Origin: an uncultured Pelagibacteraceae bacterium
GTDB lineage: Bacteria > Pseudomonadota > Alphaproteobacteria > Pelagibacterales > Pelagibacteraceae
Assembly (NCBI GenBank): GCA_902635515.1
Contig: CACPOD010000002.1
Coordinates: 62,001-126,000 of the forward strand
Length of the DNA stretch: 64,000 nt
Direction of reading: 5' to 3'
The stretch's first letter is position 1. Each line of letters begins with the position of its first letter. The position numbers and the translations under genes were made by a program. Under the pieces are notes generated by a model. It was not told where the DNA came from, made no database searches, and saw only the letters and a list, made by a program, of their open reading frames with translations. Shown piece after piece: positions 10,528 to 20,811 of this stretch.

Positions 10528-11071
10528 TTTTTTTACTAATTATAAATTCATTATCATTAAACATATTTAAAATTTTTTTTCTTAACCTATAAATATGTGT
10601 TTCAACAGTATGAGTTTCCATATCAGATTGATAACTCCAAACTTTTTCTTGCAATTCATTAATACTTACAGGTTTATTTGATTTAGATAGGTAAGTGATT
10701 GTATTGATTTCCTTTTCAGTCAACTTAAGTTTTTTATTATTTATTAACATTTCTCTAGAATTTAAATTTATAATATAATTATTTACTTTTACTTCAGACT
10801 GGCTGCTAAATTGTATTTTTAAAAATTCTATGTTTATCTTTTCAACTAATTTAAAAATATTTATTGGTACTTTATCTAAAACAAGTTGATTGCTAATATT
10901 TAAATTTTTTTTATTAGATATAACTAAATAATTATTATAATTGCTTACTTGTTCGTTTAAAGAATTTTCACTATCCACAAAAATAATATTAAAATTAAGA
11001 TCTAATCCAATTTCTTCTAGAATGTGATATAATGAGGTGAACTTATATATTATTAAATTTTGAATACTCAC
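10508..11071 (-). CDS. Winged-helix (OmpR/Trans_reg_C-type) DNA-binding protein with atypical N-terminal receiver-like region
   Basis: C-term LTEKEINTITYLSKSNKPVSINELQEKVW...HTVETHIYRLRKKI...KNGYQIK; no obvious phospho-acceptor Asp motif in N-term. Confidence 0.75.
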   Translation of the reverse strand: MSIQNLIIYKFTSLYHILEEIGLDLNFNIIFVDSENSLNEQVSNYNNYLVISNKKNLNISNQLVLDKVPINIFKLVEKINIEFLKIQFSSQSEVKVNNYIINLNSREMLINNKKLKLTEKEINTITYLSKSNKPVSINELQEKVWSYQSDMETHTVETHIYRLRKKILNMFNDNEFIISKKNGYQIK

Positions 11072-11082
11072 AAAAATAGATT

Positions 11083-11577
11083 ATGACAATTTTTGTTAAA
11101 AATAAACATACACTTCATATAGATGAATTTAAATTTAGGTGTTGTATAGGAAAAAATGGGTCAACTAACAATAAAATAGAGGGAGATAAAAAAACACCAA
11201 AAGGAATATTTGAAATCGAAAGACTTTATTTTAGGGACGATCGTATAAAAAAACCATCAACATTACTAAAATGTATTAAGATAAAAAAAAATATGGGATG
11301 GTGTAATGACGAACGTTTTCCGAAAAAATATAATAAACTTATTAAAATAGAAAAAAATGTCAGACATGAAAAACTAAAAAGAAAAGATTATAAATATGAC
11401 TTGTTTATTCCAGTTAAATATAATTTCAAAAAACCAATAACAGGTTTGGGTAGTTGTATCTTCATTCACTTGACAAAAAATTATAAACCAACAGCTGGTT
11501 GCATTACCTTAAAGAAAAAAGATTTTTTAATAATGCTTAAATTAATTAACAGAAATTCAAAAATAAAAATTAATTAA
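11083..11577 (+). CDS. L,D-transpeptidase (YkuD) family protein
   Basis: GDKKTPKGIFEI and catalytic-type IHLTKNYKPTAGCITL. Confidence 0.75.
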   Translation: MTIFVKNKHTLHIDEFKFRCCIGKNGSTNNKIEGDKKTPKGIFEIERLYFRDDRIKKPSTLLKCIKIKKNMGWCNDERFPKKYNKLIKIEKNVRHEKLKRKDYKYDLFIPVKYNFKKPITGLGSCIFIHLTKNYKPTAGCITLKKKDFLIMLKLINRNSKIKIN

Positions 11578-12233
11578 GATCGTTGACCAAATATGCTAGA
11601 TCCAATCCTGACATAAGTCGATAAATATTTAACAGCAATGAGAAAATCAGAGGACATACCCATACTCAATTCAGTAAATCCTAATCTTTCATTTAATTTT
11701 TTCATTTCCTCAAAATATCCTTTTGGATCAATATCCAGCGGAGGAATACACATCAAACCAATCACCTCCAAACCAATATCTTTGCAGTACAAAACCATTT
11801 GATTTAATTCATTTTTATTTATGCCTGACTTTTGATTTTCATCACCAATATTTACTTGTAAAAAGATCTTAATTTTTTTATTTAATTTACTTTGCTCATC
11901 CATAATTTTTTTTGCAAGTTTTTTGCTATCTACAGAGTGTATATAATCAAACAATTTGACTGCAAATTTAACTTTATTGGTTTGTAATTTTCCAATCATG
12001 TGTAATTGAATTTTAGAATTAGTCTTTTTGATTTCTGTCCATTTTTCTACTGCCTCCTGAACTTTATTTTCTCCGTAATGAATATGACCATGCTCAATGA
12101 GTGGTAAAATTTTATCAATTTTAAAAGTTTTAGAAACTGCTATCACTTTTGGATAATGACTTAAATTTGTTTTATTTAAATGAAGTTTGATATTGTTTTC
12201 AATATCTAATAAATTTTTAACAACATTATGCAT
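11574..12233 (-). CDS. YggS-family pyridoxal-phosphate homeostasis protein (listed ORF extends to 12305; ATG at 12233 preferred)
   Basis: VIAVSKTF, HYGENKVQEA, HMIGKLQTNKVK, LMCIPP, SMGMSSDF. Confidence 0.93.
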   Translation of the reverse strand: MHNVVKNLLDIENNIKLHLNKTNLSHYPKVIAVSKTFKIDKILPLIEHGHIHYGENKVQEAVEKWTEIKKTNSKIQLHMIGKLQTNKVKFAVKLFDYIHSVDSKKLAKKIMDEQSKLNKKIKIFLQVNIGDENQKSGINKNELNQMVLYCKDIGLEVIGLMCIPPLDIDPKGYFEEMKKLNERLGFTELSMGMSSDFLIAVKYLSTYVRIGSSIFGQRS

Positions 12234-12758
12234 ATAAATAATTATAGAAAATATTACTTTATTAACAAATTTGAAACAAATAATATTGATAGATTGGATA
12301 ACCAATCTATAGTTATTTATAGAAATTATAATCCTAACATTCCTGATATTGAATTAATTTTAAAAATAAAAAAGTATTGTAAAAAAAAGAGAATTAAATT
12401 TCTGCTGGCAAACAATATTAAACTTGCGATTAAACTTGACTTGGATGGCGCTTACATCCCTTCTTTTGATAAATCAATGTTACACTTAGCTTTTTCCTTA
12501 AAAACAAAATTTAATATAGTTGGATCTGCCCATAATATTAAAGAAATAAGAACTAAAGAAATTCAAAATGTTGATAAAATTTTTATATCATCTCTATTTA
12601 AAAAAAATAAAAACTATCTTGGCATTAATAAATTTAAGCTAATTTCTGATTATACCAAAAAAAGTGTTGTTGTTCTTGGTGGCGTATCAAAAAATAATTT
12701 AAAAAAACTGAAGCTTATAAATGTCTTTGAGTTTGCTGGAATTTCTTATTTTGAATAA
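12228..12758 (+). CDS. Divergent ThiE/TenI-like (thiamine-phosphate synthase family) protein
   Basis: TIM-barrel ThiE-like segments LDLDGAYIPS, NIVGSAHNIKEI, VVVLGGVSKNNLKKL. Confidence 0.6.
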   Translation: MHINNYRKYYFINKFETNNIDRLDNQSIVIYRNYNPNIPDIELILKIKKYCKKKRIKFLLANNIKLAIKLDLDGAYIPSFDKSMLHLAFSLKTKFNIVGSAHNIKEIRTKEIQNVDKIFISSLFKKNKNYLGINKFKLISDYTKKSVVVLGGVSKNNLKKLKLINVFEFAGISYFE

Positions 12759-12788
12759 AAAAAAGGCCCCATAAAGGGGCCCTTTTTT
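12757..12788. terminator. Bidirectional intrinsic terminator between convergent thiE-like and porin genes
   Basis: AAAAAAGGCCCC-ATAAA-GGGGCCCTTTTTT hairpin with A and T tracts. Confidence 0.88.
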
Positions 12789-12809
12789 AATATTTAAATT
12801 CTAATTAAA

Positions 12810-13784
12810 TTAGAATGCAAATGATACAGCGATTTCAAAAGAATCTTCGTCGTTAGACGCAGTTGTTCTAATGTTATCTGTACTGTTGAATGCAGCCTTA
12901 ATTGAAGTTCCACCCATTGTGTATGAAGCAGAAAAACCAGAAGACTCTTGCGCATTCGCATTAGTTCCTTGTTCGTACTCATGTTGACCATAAGAAACTG
13001 AGAAATCATCGCTTACAGCGTATGATACTGCCCATGAATCACTTTCATCACTTGCAGCAGCTGTAGGACCATCAATTTCTGAACTTTGGTAACCAACTGT
13101 GAATGAACCATATGCATAAGTTGCGTACATTGTAGAATGATCTAAACCTAATGTAGTTGCACTCTTGTCGTACTCACCAGTTGCGAATCCGATTGTTAAA
13201 CCTTCAACCGCTTCTGGAGATATTTTAATACCCATATCTGCGTACGAGCTAATTCTACCTGCAGTAGTTCCTGTATCAGCAGAAATGTAAGCAACACTAA
13301 ATTGTGCTCCACCTACTGAAGGAGAGTCATATCTCCATGTATTATTAGCTGTTTGACCAGCAATAACTAAGTTACCAGCACCTGTAGCAGCGTCTGATTT
13401 ATTTTTAGTTACAGCAAAAACTTCCTCGTAAGCTGTTGGCATCATGTCATCCCAACCACTCATTACTGTATCACCACCGTGACCAGAGAAAGTTATTGTA
13501 CCCATTTCTTCTGAAGCGATTGAAATGCTTCTGTTATCAAAAGATGAACTAGCATTTGCACCACCATCTAACTCAAGAGATGTAGTAACAGTTAAACCAC
13601 CATCAGTTTCACCAGAATATTTTGCAGTGATACTGTCGGCCATACCGTAACCCATTTTGTCGCTGTCAAAGTTCTTCGTAAAAGTTACAGAAGCACCACC
13701 ACTTAGTGAAACTTCAGCTGAAGCTGACATAGCAACTAGAGAACCAGCAAGAGCTGATAATCCAATTTTCTTATATTTGTTCAT
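12810..13784 (-). CDS. Outer membrane porin
   Basis: Signal peptide ending ASA, alternating beta-strand pattern, C-terminal aromatic (AVSFAF). Confidence 0.88.
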   Translation of the reverse strand: MNKYKKIGLSALAGSLVAMSASAEVSLSGGASVTFTKNFDSDKMGYGMADSITAKYSGETDGGLTVTTSLELDGGANASSSFDNRSISIASEEMGTITFSGHGGDTVMSGWDDMMPTAYEEVFAVTKNKSDAATGAGNLVIAGQTANNTWRYDSPSVGGAQFSVAYISADTGTTAGRISSYADMGIKISPEAVEGLTIGFATGEYDKSATTLGLDHSTMYATYAYGSFTVGYQSSEIDGPTAAASDESDSWAVSYAVSDDFSVSYGQHEYEQGTNANAQESSGFSASYTMGGTSIKAAFNSTDNIRTTASNDEDSFEIAVSFAF

Positions 13785-13992
13785 ATTAAACTCCTTAATT
13801 AATGTTAATTATTAATAATAAACGCAATATAATTAACATTTTTTATCATCTAGAATGTTTCAAAATATCATTTTAGATATTTTTTTATAAAAGTGTTGTA
13901 TTTTTACAACATAAATATCATTGAAAATTGGGCTTTTTTTAATACTTTTTTAAATATATACAATAAACGTTTTTTTAAGCTAAGTTTCATTT

Positions 13993-14535
13993 ATGAATTC
14001 AAAATTACTAAAAATTTTAGGAATTATAATATTAATTTTTACATTAAATTCTTGCAAAGGTGGTGATGCTAGAAAAAATCCACCTCAACCAGAATTAAGA
14101 GTTAAGAAAAATTTAGAAGAAGGTAAAGGTTTTAGATTAAATGATGCTTTTAATAAAACTTTAAAGGGTGGTGGAGGAACTTTTGATTTTGCTAGTTCAA
14201 ATGAACTGTGGAGAGCTTCATTAGATACAATTGATTTTATGCCTCTATTGTCTGCTAACTACAGTGGAGGAATAATTATAACTGACTGGTACTCAGAAAA
14301 TCAAAATGAAGCTATAAAAATAACAGTTAGATTTTTAAGTAATGAAGTAAGATCTGATGCTTTAGATATAAAAGTTTTTTTCAAAAAATGTGCTGATATA
14401 GTTAACTGTAAGGTAACTGAGAGTGAAGGAAATTTAGGTAAAGAATTAAAAAGAGAAATTTTAAAAAAAGCTGTAATCTATAAAAAACAAAGCCAAGATA
14501 AAAACTTTAAACCTTATTCAAATGATCTAGACTAG
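13993..14535 (+). CDS. DUF3576-family lipoprotein
   Basis: Lipobox [37 protein letters not shown]; precedes leuS. Confidence 0.75.
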   Translation: MNSKLLKILGIIILIFTLNSCKGGDARKNPPQPELRVKKNLEEGKGFRLNDAFNKTLKGGGGTFDFASSNELWRASLDTIDFMPLLSANYSGGIIITDWYSENQNEAIKITVRFLSNEVRSDALDIKVFFKKCADIVNCKVTESEGNLGKELKREILKKAVIYKKQSQDKNFKPYSNDLD

Positions 14536-14554
14536 TGAATTAGCAGGTAAATTT

Positions 14555-17089
14555 GTGGATAGATATAATTTTAGATCTATAGAGGAAAAATGGCAAAAAT
14601 ATTGGCTAGATAATAATGTTTTTAAAACATCTATAGATAAATCTAAAAAAAAATTTTACTGCTTAGAGATGTTTCCATACCCATCGGGAAAAATTCATAT
14701 GGGTCATGTAAGAAACTATACAATTGGTGATGTGCTAGCTAGGTACAAAGGACTCCAGGGTTATAATGTGCTTCATCCGATGGGATGGGACTCTTTTGGG
14801 ATGCCTGCAGAAAATGCTGCGAAACAAAATAATTTAGATCCTAAAGTTTGGACGGAGAAAAATATTGAGAGTATGAAATCTCAATTAAAAAAATTGGGGC
14901 TTTCAATCGATTGGGATAGAGAAATTTCAACATGTTCTGAAGATTATTATAAACATCAGCAAAATTTTTTTTTAGAATTATATGAAAAAAAATTAGTCTA
15001 TAGAAAAGAAAATTACGTGAATTGGGATCCAGTTGATGAAACAGTTTTGGCAAATGAACAAGTAATTGATGGTAGGGGATGGAGATCTGGCGCAATTGTT
15101 CAAAGAAAAAAATTAAACCAATGGTTTTTTAATATATCTAAATTTTCTCAAGATTTACTAGATGAACTTGAAAATTTAGAAAATTGGCCAAATAAAGTTA
15201 AAACTATGCAAAAAAATTGGATAGGGAGATCTTTTGGCTGTGAAATAAATTTTGATGTAGAGGGTGATATTCCAATTAAAAATATTAAATGTTTTACTAC
15301 TCGTCCTGATACTCTTTTTGGTTTTTCATTTTTAGCTTTATCAGTAGATCATGAAATTTCAAATTTCTACAAAGATGATAAAGATTTTCTAAAGTTTAAA
15401 GATGATTGCTCAAAAACAGGAACTACGGAAGAAGCAATTGCGGTTGCTGAAAAAATTGGATTTAAAACAAATCTAGTAGCAATTAATCCTTTAAATACAA
15501 AAGAAAAAGTACCTGTGTATTTTGCGAATTTTGTATTGATGGACTATGGTTTTGGAGCAGTATTTGGCTGTCCCGCACATGATCAAAGAGATTTTGATTT
15601 TGCAAAAAAATATGATCTTAAAATTAAAACAGTTGTAAAACCAGATGATGAAGATGAAACTTTTCAAGTTTCAAACGAAGCCTACACAGGTCCTGGTGTT
15701 TTAATCAATTCTGATTTTTTAAATGGTCTTCAAACTCCTGAAAAGGCTGTAATTGAAACTATAAAAATAATTGAAAATAAAAATTTGGGAAAAAAGCAAA
15801 TTAATTATAGACTTAAAGATTGGGGTGTATCTAGACAGAGATATTGGGGATGTCCAATACCAATAGCATATGATGAAAATAATAATCCTCATCCAATACC
15901 AAAATCAATGTTACCAGTAAAACTTCCTCAAAATATAAACTTAAATACCAAAGGAAATCCACTAGACAAACAGGAAGAATGGAAAAATATAATTATTGAT
16001 GGAAAAAAAATGATTAGAGAAACAGATACACTTGATACTTTTGTATGCTCTTCTTGGTATTATTTAAGATTTTGTTCACCTAATAATCAAAATTATGGCT
16101 TCAATAAAGAAGAAATAGACTACTGGATGCCAGTCGACCAATATATTGGTGGAATTGAGCACGCAATATTACATTTACTTTACTCAAGATTTTTTATGAG
16201 AGCACTTTCATATGAAAATAAAAATATAAATATAACAGAACCTTTTGATGGACTTTTCACGCAAGGGATGGTTTGTCACGAAACATATAAAGATCCAGAT
16301 AATAATTGGGTATCACCAGATGAAATAGAAACCATTAATGGTAAAAAGTATCTCAAAAAAGATACATCAAAACTAATTACTGTTGGATCTTCAGAATCAA
16401 TGTCGAAGTCAAAGAAAAATACTATTGATCCTGAGGACATTATTCTAAACTACGGTGCTGATGCTGCTAGGTTATTTATTCTATCTGACAGCCCTCCAGA
16501 AAAAGATGTTCAATGGTCTGAGGAAGGAATTGTGTCATCATATAAATTTATACAAAAATTATGGAGTCTAAATTCAAAAATTTTAGATGAAATTAAAAAA
16601 AACCATGATGATGACGCTGACCAAGAAATTGAAAAATATACAAATAAATTTTTAAAAAAAGTTACAGAAAATTTAGAAAGTTTTAGTTATAATAAAATTA
16701 TCGCAAACTTATACGAAGTATATTCTTTTTTGAATAAGCAAATTAATTCAAAATACAAAAAAACTACTTTAATAAATAATTATAAAAAAATTTTAATATC
16801 AATGATGCCTGTAATTCCTCATTTATCTAGCGAATGTTTGAATTTAATAAATATCAAAGATATAAACTGGCCAAAGTATGATAACAATCTTATAAGGGAG
16901 CAGATAGCTAACATAGTGGTTCAAATAAATGGAAAAAAAAGAGGTTTATTAAAAACTGAAATAGATATCTCAGAAAACGATTTACTTAATATTATTAATA
17001 ATGATGAAAAAATTTCAAAATATGTAGATGGCAAAGAAATTAAAAAGAAAATTTATATAAAAAACAAATTAATTAATATAATTTTATAA
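14555..17089 (+). CDS. leuS: Leucyl-tRNA synthetase
   Basis: [23 protein letters not shown] (HMGH), MSKSKKN (KMSKS). Confidence 0.98.
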   Translation: MDRYNFRSIEEKWQKYWLDNNVFKTSIDKSKKKFYCLEMFPYPSGKIHMGHVRNYTIGDVLARYKGLQGYNVLHPMGWDSFGMPAENAAKQNNLDPKVWTEKNIESMKSQLKKLGLSIDWDREISTCSEDYYKHQQNFFLELYEKKLVYRKENYVNWDPVDETVLANEQVIDGRGWRSGAIVQRKKLNQWFFNISKFSQDLLDELENLENWPNKVKTMQKNWIGRSFGCEINFDVEGDIPIKNIKCFTTRPDTLFGFSFLALSVDHEISNFYKDDKDFLKFKDDCSKTGTTEEAIAVAEKIGFKTNLVAINPLNTKEKVPVYFANFVLMDYGFGAVFGCPAHDQRDFDFAKKYDLKIKTVVKPDDEDETFQVSNEAYTGPGVLINSDFLNGLQTPEKAVIETIKIIENKNLGKKQINYRLKDWGVSRQRYWGCPIPIAYDENNNPHPIPKSMLPVKLPQNINLNTKGNPLDKQEEWKNIIIDGKKMIRETDTLDTFVCSSWYYLRFCSPNNQNYGFNKEEIDYWMPVDQYIGGIEHAILHLLYSRFFMRALSYENKNINITEPFDGLFTQGMVCHETYKDPDNNWVSPDEIETINGKKYLKKDTSKLITVGSSESMSKSKKNTIDPEDIILNYGADAARLFILSDSPPEKDVQWSEEGIVSSYKFIQKLWSLNSKILDEIKKNHDDDADQEIEKYTNKFLKKVTENLESFSYNKIIANLYEVYSFLNKQINSKYKKTTLINNYKKILISMMPVIPHLSSECLNLINIKDINWPKYDNNLIREQIANIVVQINGKKRGLLKTEIDISENDLLNIINNDEKISKYVDGKEIKKKIYIKNKLINIIL

Positions 17090-17092
17090 AAA

Positions 17093-17545
17093 ATGAAAAA
17101 AATTTCTCTTTTTATACTAATACTTTTTATATCTCATTGTGGTTATACACCTATTTATAATATTGATAATAAAACAAAAATTAAAATAAATATTTTAAGC
17201 ACTGAAGGTGATAAAAAAATAAATAATCTTTTAGTTTCTGATATCAAAAAAATATCTAGAAATGACTTTGAGAAAGAATTTGATGTTAAAATTAATACTA
17301 GTTTTATCAAATTAATCATAGCAAAAGATACCAAAGGTGTAGCATCAGACTATCAGTTAAAAGTAATTTCAACATTTGAAATAATAAAAAATAATAAAAA
17401 TGAAATTATTTCATTTCAAGAACAAATAAATATTAAAAATAACACTAATTTATTTGAACAAAAAAAATATGAAAATTCTATTAAGATTACTTTTGCAAAA
17501 TCTATAGTAGATAAATTATTAGAAAAATTAACAATTAGTGAATGA
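17093..17545 (+). CDS. lptE: LPS assembly lipoprotein LptE
   Basis: Lipobox SHCGYTPIY; position between leuS and holA. Confidence 0.8.
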   Translation: MKKISLFILILFISHCGYTPIYNIDNKTKIKINILSTEGDKKINNLLVSDIKKISRNDFEKEFDVKINTSFIKLIIAKDTKGVASDYQLKVISTFEIIKNNKNEIISFQEQINIKNNTNLFEQKKYENSIKITFAKSIVDKLLEKLTISE

Positions 17546-18546
17546 TACTTAAATCATTTCAATTAAAAAATATTAATATAGATAAAAATAAACTTATTCT
17601 TTTTTATGGTGTAAATGAAGGTTTAAAGAAAGAAGAAATTTCAAAATTAACAATTAAAGAGAAAAAAGAAAACATCAGTAGATATGAAGAAAAAGAGTTA
17701 ATCGAAAATAGTGAAAATTTTTTAGATAGCATTTTTTCTAAATCTCTGTTTGAAGATAAAAAAATAATAATAATAAACCAAGCAAGCGACAAAGTACTTA
17801 ATTTAATTAATGCAATAATTGAAAAAGATATTTCAGATATTTCAATAATATTAAATGCTAATAGCTTAGAAAAAAAATCTAAATTAAGAACTTTTTTTGA
17901 AAAAAATAAAGAAACTATATGTACTGCATTTTATGCCGATACAACTTCATCACTTTTGATTTATGCTCAAAATTTTTTATTAAAAATTAATATAAAACTT
18001 TCGCAAGAAAATCTTAATTTGATAGTAAATAAATGTAATGGAGACAGAGGTATCTTAAAAAATGAACTAGAAAAAATAAGATCGTACGTTCTTGGAGGTA
18101 AAAATATAACACATGAAAAAATAATTAAACTTATAAATTTAATTGAAGATTATAGTGTTGCTGAACTAGTAGATAATTGTCTAGCAAAAAATGTAAAAAA
18201 AACATTAACAATTTTAAACGAAAATAATTTCTCAAAAGAAGACAGTATAGTCATTGTAAAAACTTTTTTATTTAAATTAAAGAAACTCTTAAAATTAGTC
18301 AAAGAATATAGTTTAAACAAAAATATTTCTGAAACGATACAAAACGCAAAACCACCAATTTTTTGGAAAGATAAGGAGATAATCCGACAACAAATTGTTC
18401 AGTGGAATCCAAAAAAATTAAATGAAGCAATTATTGATTTAGTAGAATTAGAGCTTCAAATTAAGAAAAACTACGAGAATGCAATATTCACAACATCAAA
18501 CTTTATAATTAGTTGTTCAAAATCTAAAACTAATAATTCTTTTTAA
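17542..18546 (+). CDS. holA: DNA polymerase III subunit delta
   Basis: FYGVNEGLKKEEI start, CNGDRGILKNELEKI; conserved context. Confidence 0.88.
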   Translation: MILKSFQLKNINIDKNKLILFYGVNEGLKKEEISKLTIKEKKENISRYEEKELIENSENFLDSIFSKSLFEDKKIIIINQASDKVLNLINAIIEKDISDISIILNANSLEKKSKLRTFFEKNKETICTAFYADTTSSLLIYAQNFLLKINIKLSQENLNLIVNKCNGDRGILKNELEKIRSYVLGGKNITHEKIIKLINLIEDYSVAELVDNCLAKNVKKTLTILNENNFSKEDSIVIVKTFLFKLKKLLKLVKEYSLNKNISETIQNAKPPIFWKDKEIIRQQIVQWNPKKLNEAIIDLVELELQIKKNYENAIFTTSNFIISCSKSKTNNSF

Positions 18547-19372
18547 TTATTTCAATTATCTTATTTAATTGATTTAAATCTTTATACTCAAAAGAGATTC
18601 TACCTTTATTTCTTTTATTATTTTGTATATCAACGTTTAAACCTATTTTGTTTGAAATTGATAGTTCAAGAGCAGTGATATTTGAATCTTTGGAGATTCG
18701 AGATTTTTGTTTTTTATTTTTAAAAATTTTGACAAAATTTTCTGCTTGCCTAACAGAAAGTTTCTTTTCAATAATTTTTGATGCTACAAAACTTGCGTTC
18801 TCAAGACCTACTAAAACTTTTGCATGACCTGCCGTTAATTTTTGAGTTTCAATTAATTTGATTACTTCATCAGGCAAAGTAAGAAGTCGCAAAGAATTGG
18901 TTATATGACTCCTGCTCTTTCCAATAAACTTTGACACTTTTTCTTGATCATAAGAAAATTCATCTATTAATCTTTTATATCCTTGTGCTTCTTCAAGTGG
19001 ATTTAAGTCATGTCTTTGAACATTTTCTACAATAGCAAATTCTAAAGATTTTAAATCATCTGCTTCAGTTATGACAATAGGCACGTTATGAAGACCAGCT
19101 CTTTGTGCTGCAAGCCATCTTCTCTCACCAGCAATTATTTCAAACTTTGATCTATCATCGTTTGAGTTTCTAACGATTATAGGCTGTATCATTCCTCTTT
19201 CTTTGATTGAGTTCGTTAGATCTTCTAAACTAGCTTCATCAAATATTTTTCTTGGTTGATACTTGTTTGGGATCAGATCACTAATTGAAGCTTGATTTTT
19301 TTGAGGTTCAATTTTTGTCTCACCAATCAAGGATGAAAGTCCTCTTCCTAATCCTTTTTTAATTTTGTCCAT
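18530..19372 (-). CDS. parB: Chromosome partitioning protein ParB
   Basis: GLGRGLSSLIG, IVENVQRHDLNPLEEAQGYKRL, GERRW. Confidence 0.98.
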   Translation of the reverse strand: MDKIKKGLGRGLSSLIGETKIEPQKNQASISDLIPNKYQPRKIFDEASLEDLTNSIKERGMIQPIIVRNSNDDRSKFEIIAGERRWLAAQRAGLHNVPIVITEADDLKSLEFAIVENVQRHDLNPLEEAQGYKRLIDEFSYDQEKVSKFIGKSRSHITNSLRLLTLPDEVIKLIETQKLTAGHAKVLVGLENASFVASKIIEKKLSVRQAENFVKIFKNKKQKSRISKDSNITALELSISNKIGLNVDIQNNKRNKGRISFEYKDLNQLNKIIEIIKKNY

Positions 19373-20166
19373 TAAGCAGCACTACCAATTGTTGATTCTT
19401 GATTTAAAAATTCATCTGTGAAGTTAAAGTAAGATTTACTGCCAGGACATGCCTTGTCATAGATCAATACTGGGATACCATGTGAGGGTGCTTCTGATAG
19501 TCTGACATTCCTTGGTATGACAGTTGAGTAAACTTTTTCACTAAAATAATCTCTAGCTTCTTTCTCAACTTGTGATGAAAGCTTATTTCTTTTGTCATAC
19601 ATAGTTAAAAGTATACCCCTGATTTTCAAATCAGGATTTAAACTTACTTTTATCCTTTCGATTGTTTTCATTAACTGCGTTAAACCCTCTAAAGCAAAAA
19701 ATTCAGTCTGAAGTGGTACCAATAGAGAGTTTGAACTTACAAGTGCCATTACTGTCAATAAGCTTAATGAAGGTGGGCAATCGATCAAGACATAATCATA
19801 CAGCCTTCTAGAATCGTTTAAATATGGGGTTAATTTAGTCTTTAGTATAAATGCCCTATTACTGTCATCAGCCGTCTCTACCTCTAAACCCGATAAATCT
19901 ACATTAGATGTGATAATATCTAAATTTTCAAACTGTGTTTTTTTAATAACCTCACTAATTTCTCTAGTTCCATTCAAAACTCCATAAATTGTATCACTTG
20001 AGTTATCCATATTAGATAATCCTAGACCTGTAGTAGCGTTGCCTTGTGGATCAAGGTCAATTACTAAAATTTTTTTATCTATTTGAGATAAACCTGCTGC
20101 AAGATTTATCACCGTAGTAGTTTTTCCAACCCCACCCTTTTGATTTATTACTGAAATAATTTGCAT
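19372..20166 (-). CDS. parA: Chromosome partitioning ATPase ParA
   Basis: NQKGGVGKTTTVINLAAGL, DLDPQGNATTGLG. Confidence 0.98.
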   Translation of the reverse strand: MQIISVINQKGGVGKTTTVINLAAGLSQIDKKILVIDLDPQGNATTGLGLSNMDNSSDTIYGVLNGTREISEVIKKTQFENLDIITSNVDLSGLEVETADDSNRAFILKTKLTPYLNDSRRLYDYVLIDCPPSLSLLTVMALVSSNSLLVPLQTEFFALEGLTQLMKTIERIKVSLNPDLKIRGILLTMYDKRNKLSSQVEKEARDYFSEKVYSTVIPRNVRLSEAPSHGIPVLIYDKACPGSKSYFNFTDEFLNQESTIGSAA

Positions 20167-20811
20167 TTAATTTTTTTTTTTAATTTTTTTAATATTTATC
20201 AAAAATGAGTCTTCACTTGTTAAACTTTTCTTTTCTATATACTCCAGCTCCCAATTTTTTTTAGAATTTTCAAAAATTTTTTTTCCATTCTTCCCCATAA
20301 AAAAAATTAAATTTTTATATTTTGAAAAATTTTCATATACTAATTCTAAAACCACTGGCATTGGTTTAAATGCTCTGGACATTATCGTTCCTGTTTCTAA
20401 ATTTTTTATTTCAAAAATATTTTTTTGAAAAACCTTTGTGTTTAAATTTAATTTTTTTGAAACTTCCTTTAAAAAATGGCTTTTATGATAACTTTTTTCA
20501 TAAAGGTGAACATTCATATTATTTTTCATATTTTTTAATATAATTGCCATGATTATCCCTGGCATACCCCCTCCTGAGCCTATATCTGTGGTTGTATTAC
20601 TATTTAAATCAACAAAATCAATAATTTGTGCAGAATCTACAATATGACGGTCAATTATAGCCTTTTTTGATGCTGTATTTTGGCTAATTATGTTAATTTT
20701 TTTATTTTTTTCAAGAATCATGGATATATAGTTTTCAAAATCCAAAAATGTTTCACGTGAAACATTTAAGTGATTGATTCTAGAATAAGAATTTAAAATT
20801 TCCTGATCCAT
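20167..20811 (-). CDS. rsmG: 16S rRNA m7G527 methyltransferase RsmG
   Basis: NVSRETF, DIGSGGGMPGI, SRAFKP. Confidence 0.97.
   Translation of the reverse strand: MDQEILNSYSRINHLNVSRETFLDFENYISMILEKNKKINIISQNTASKKAIIDRHIVDSAQIIDFVDLNSNTTTDIGSGGGMPGIIMAIILKNMKNNMNVHLYEKSYHKSHFLKEVSKKLNLNTKVFQKNIFEIKNLETGTIMSRAFKPMPVVLELVYENFSKYKNLIFFMGKNGKKIFENSKKNWELEYIEKKSLTSEDSFLINIKKIKKKN
20749..20764. promoter_or_regulatory. parS centromere-like site, TGTTTCACGTGAAACA
   Basis: Exact 16-bp palindromic parS consensus, inside rsmG (encodes NVSRETF). Confidence 0.95.

Noticed and set aside
12794-13009. 71-aa minus-strand ORF inside the porin gene
   Set aside because: Overlaps the porin in another frame with no recognisable features.
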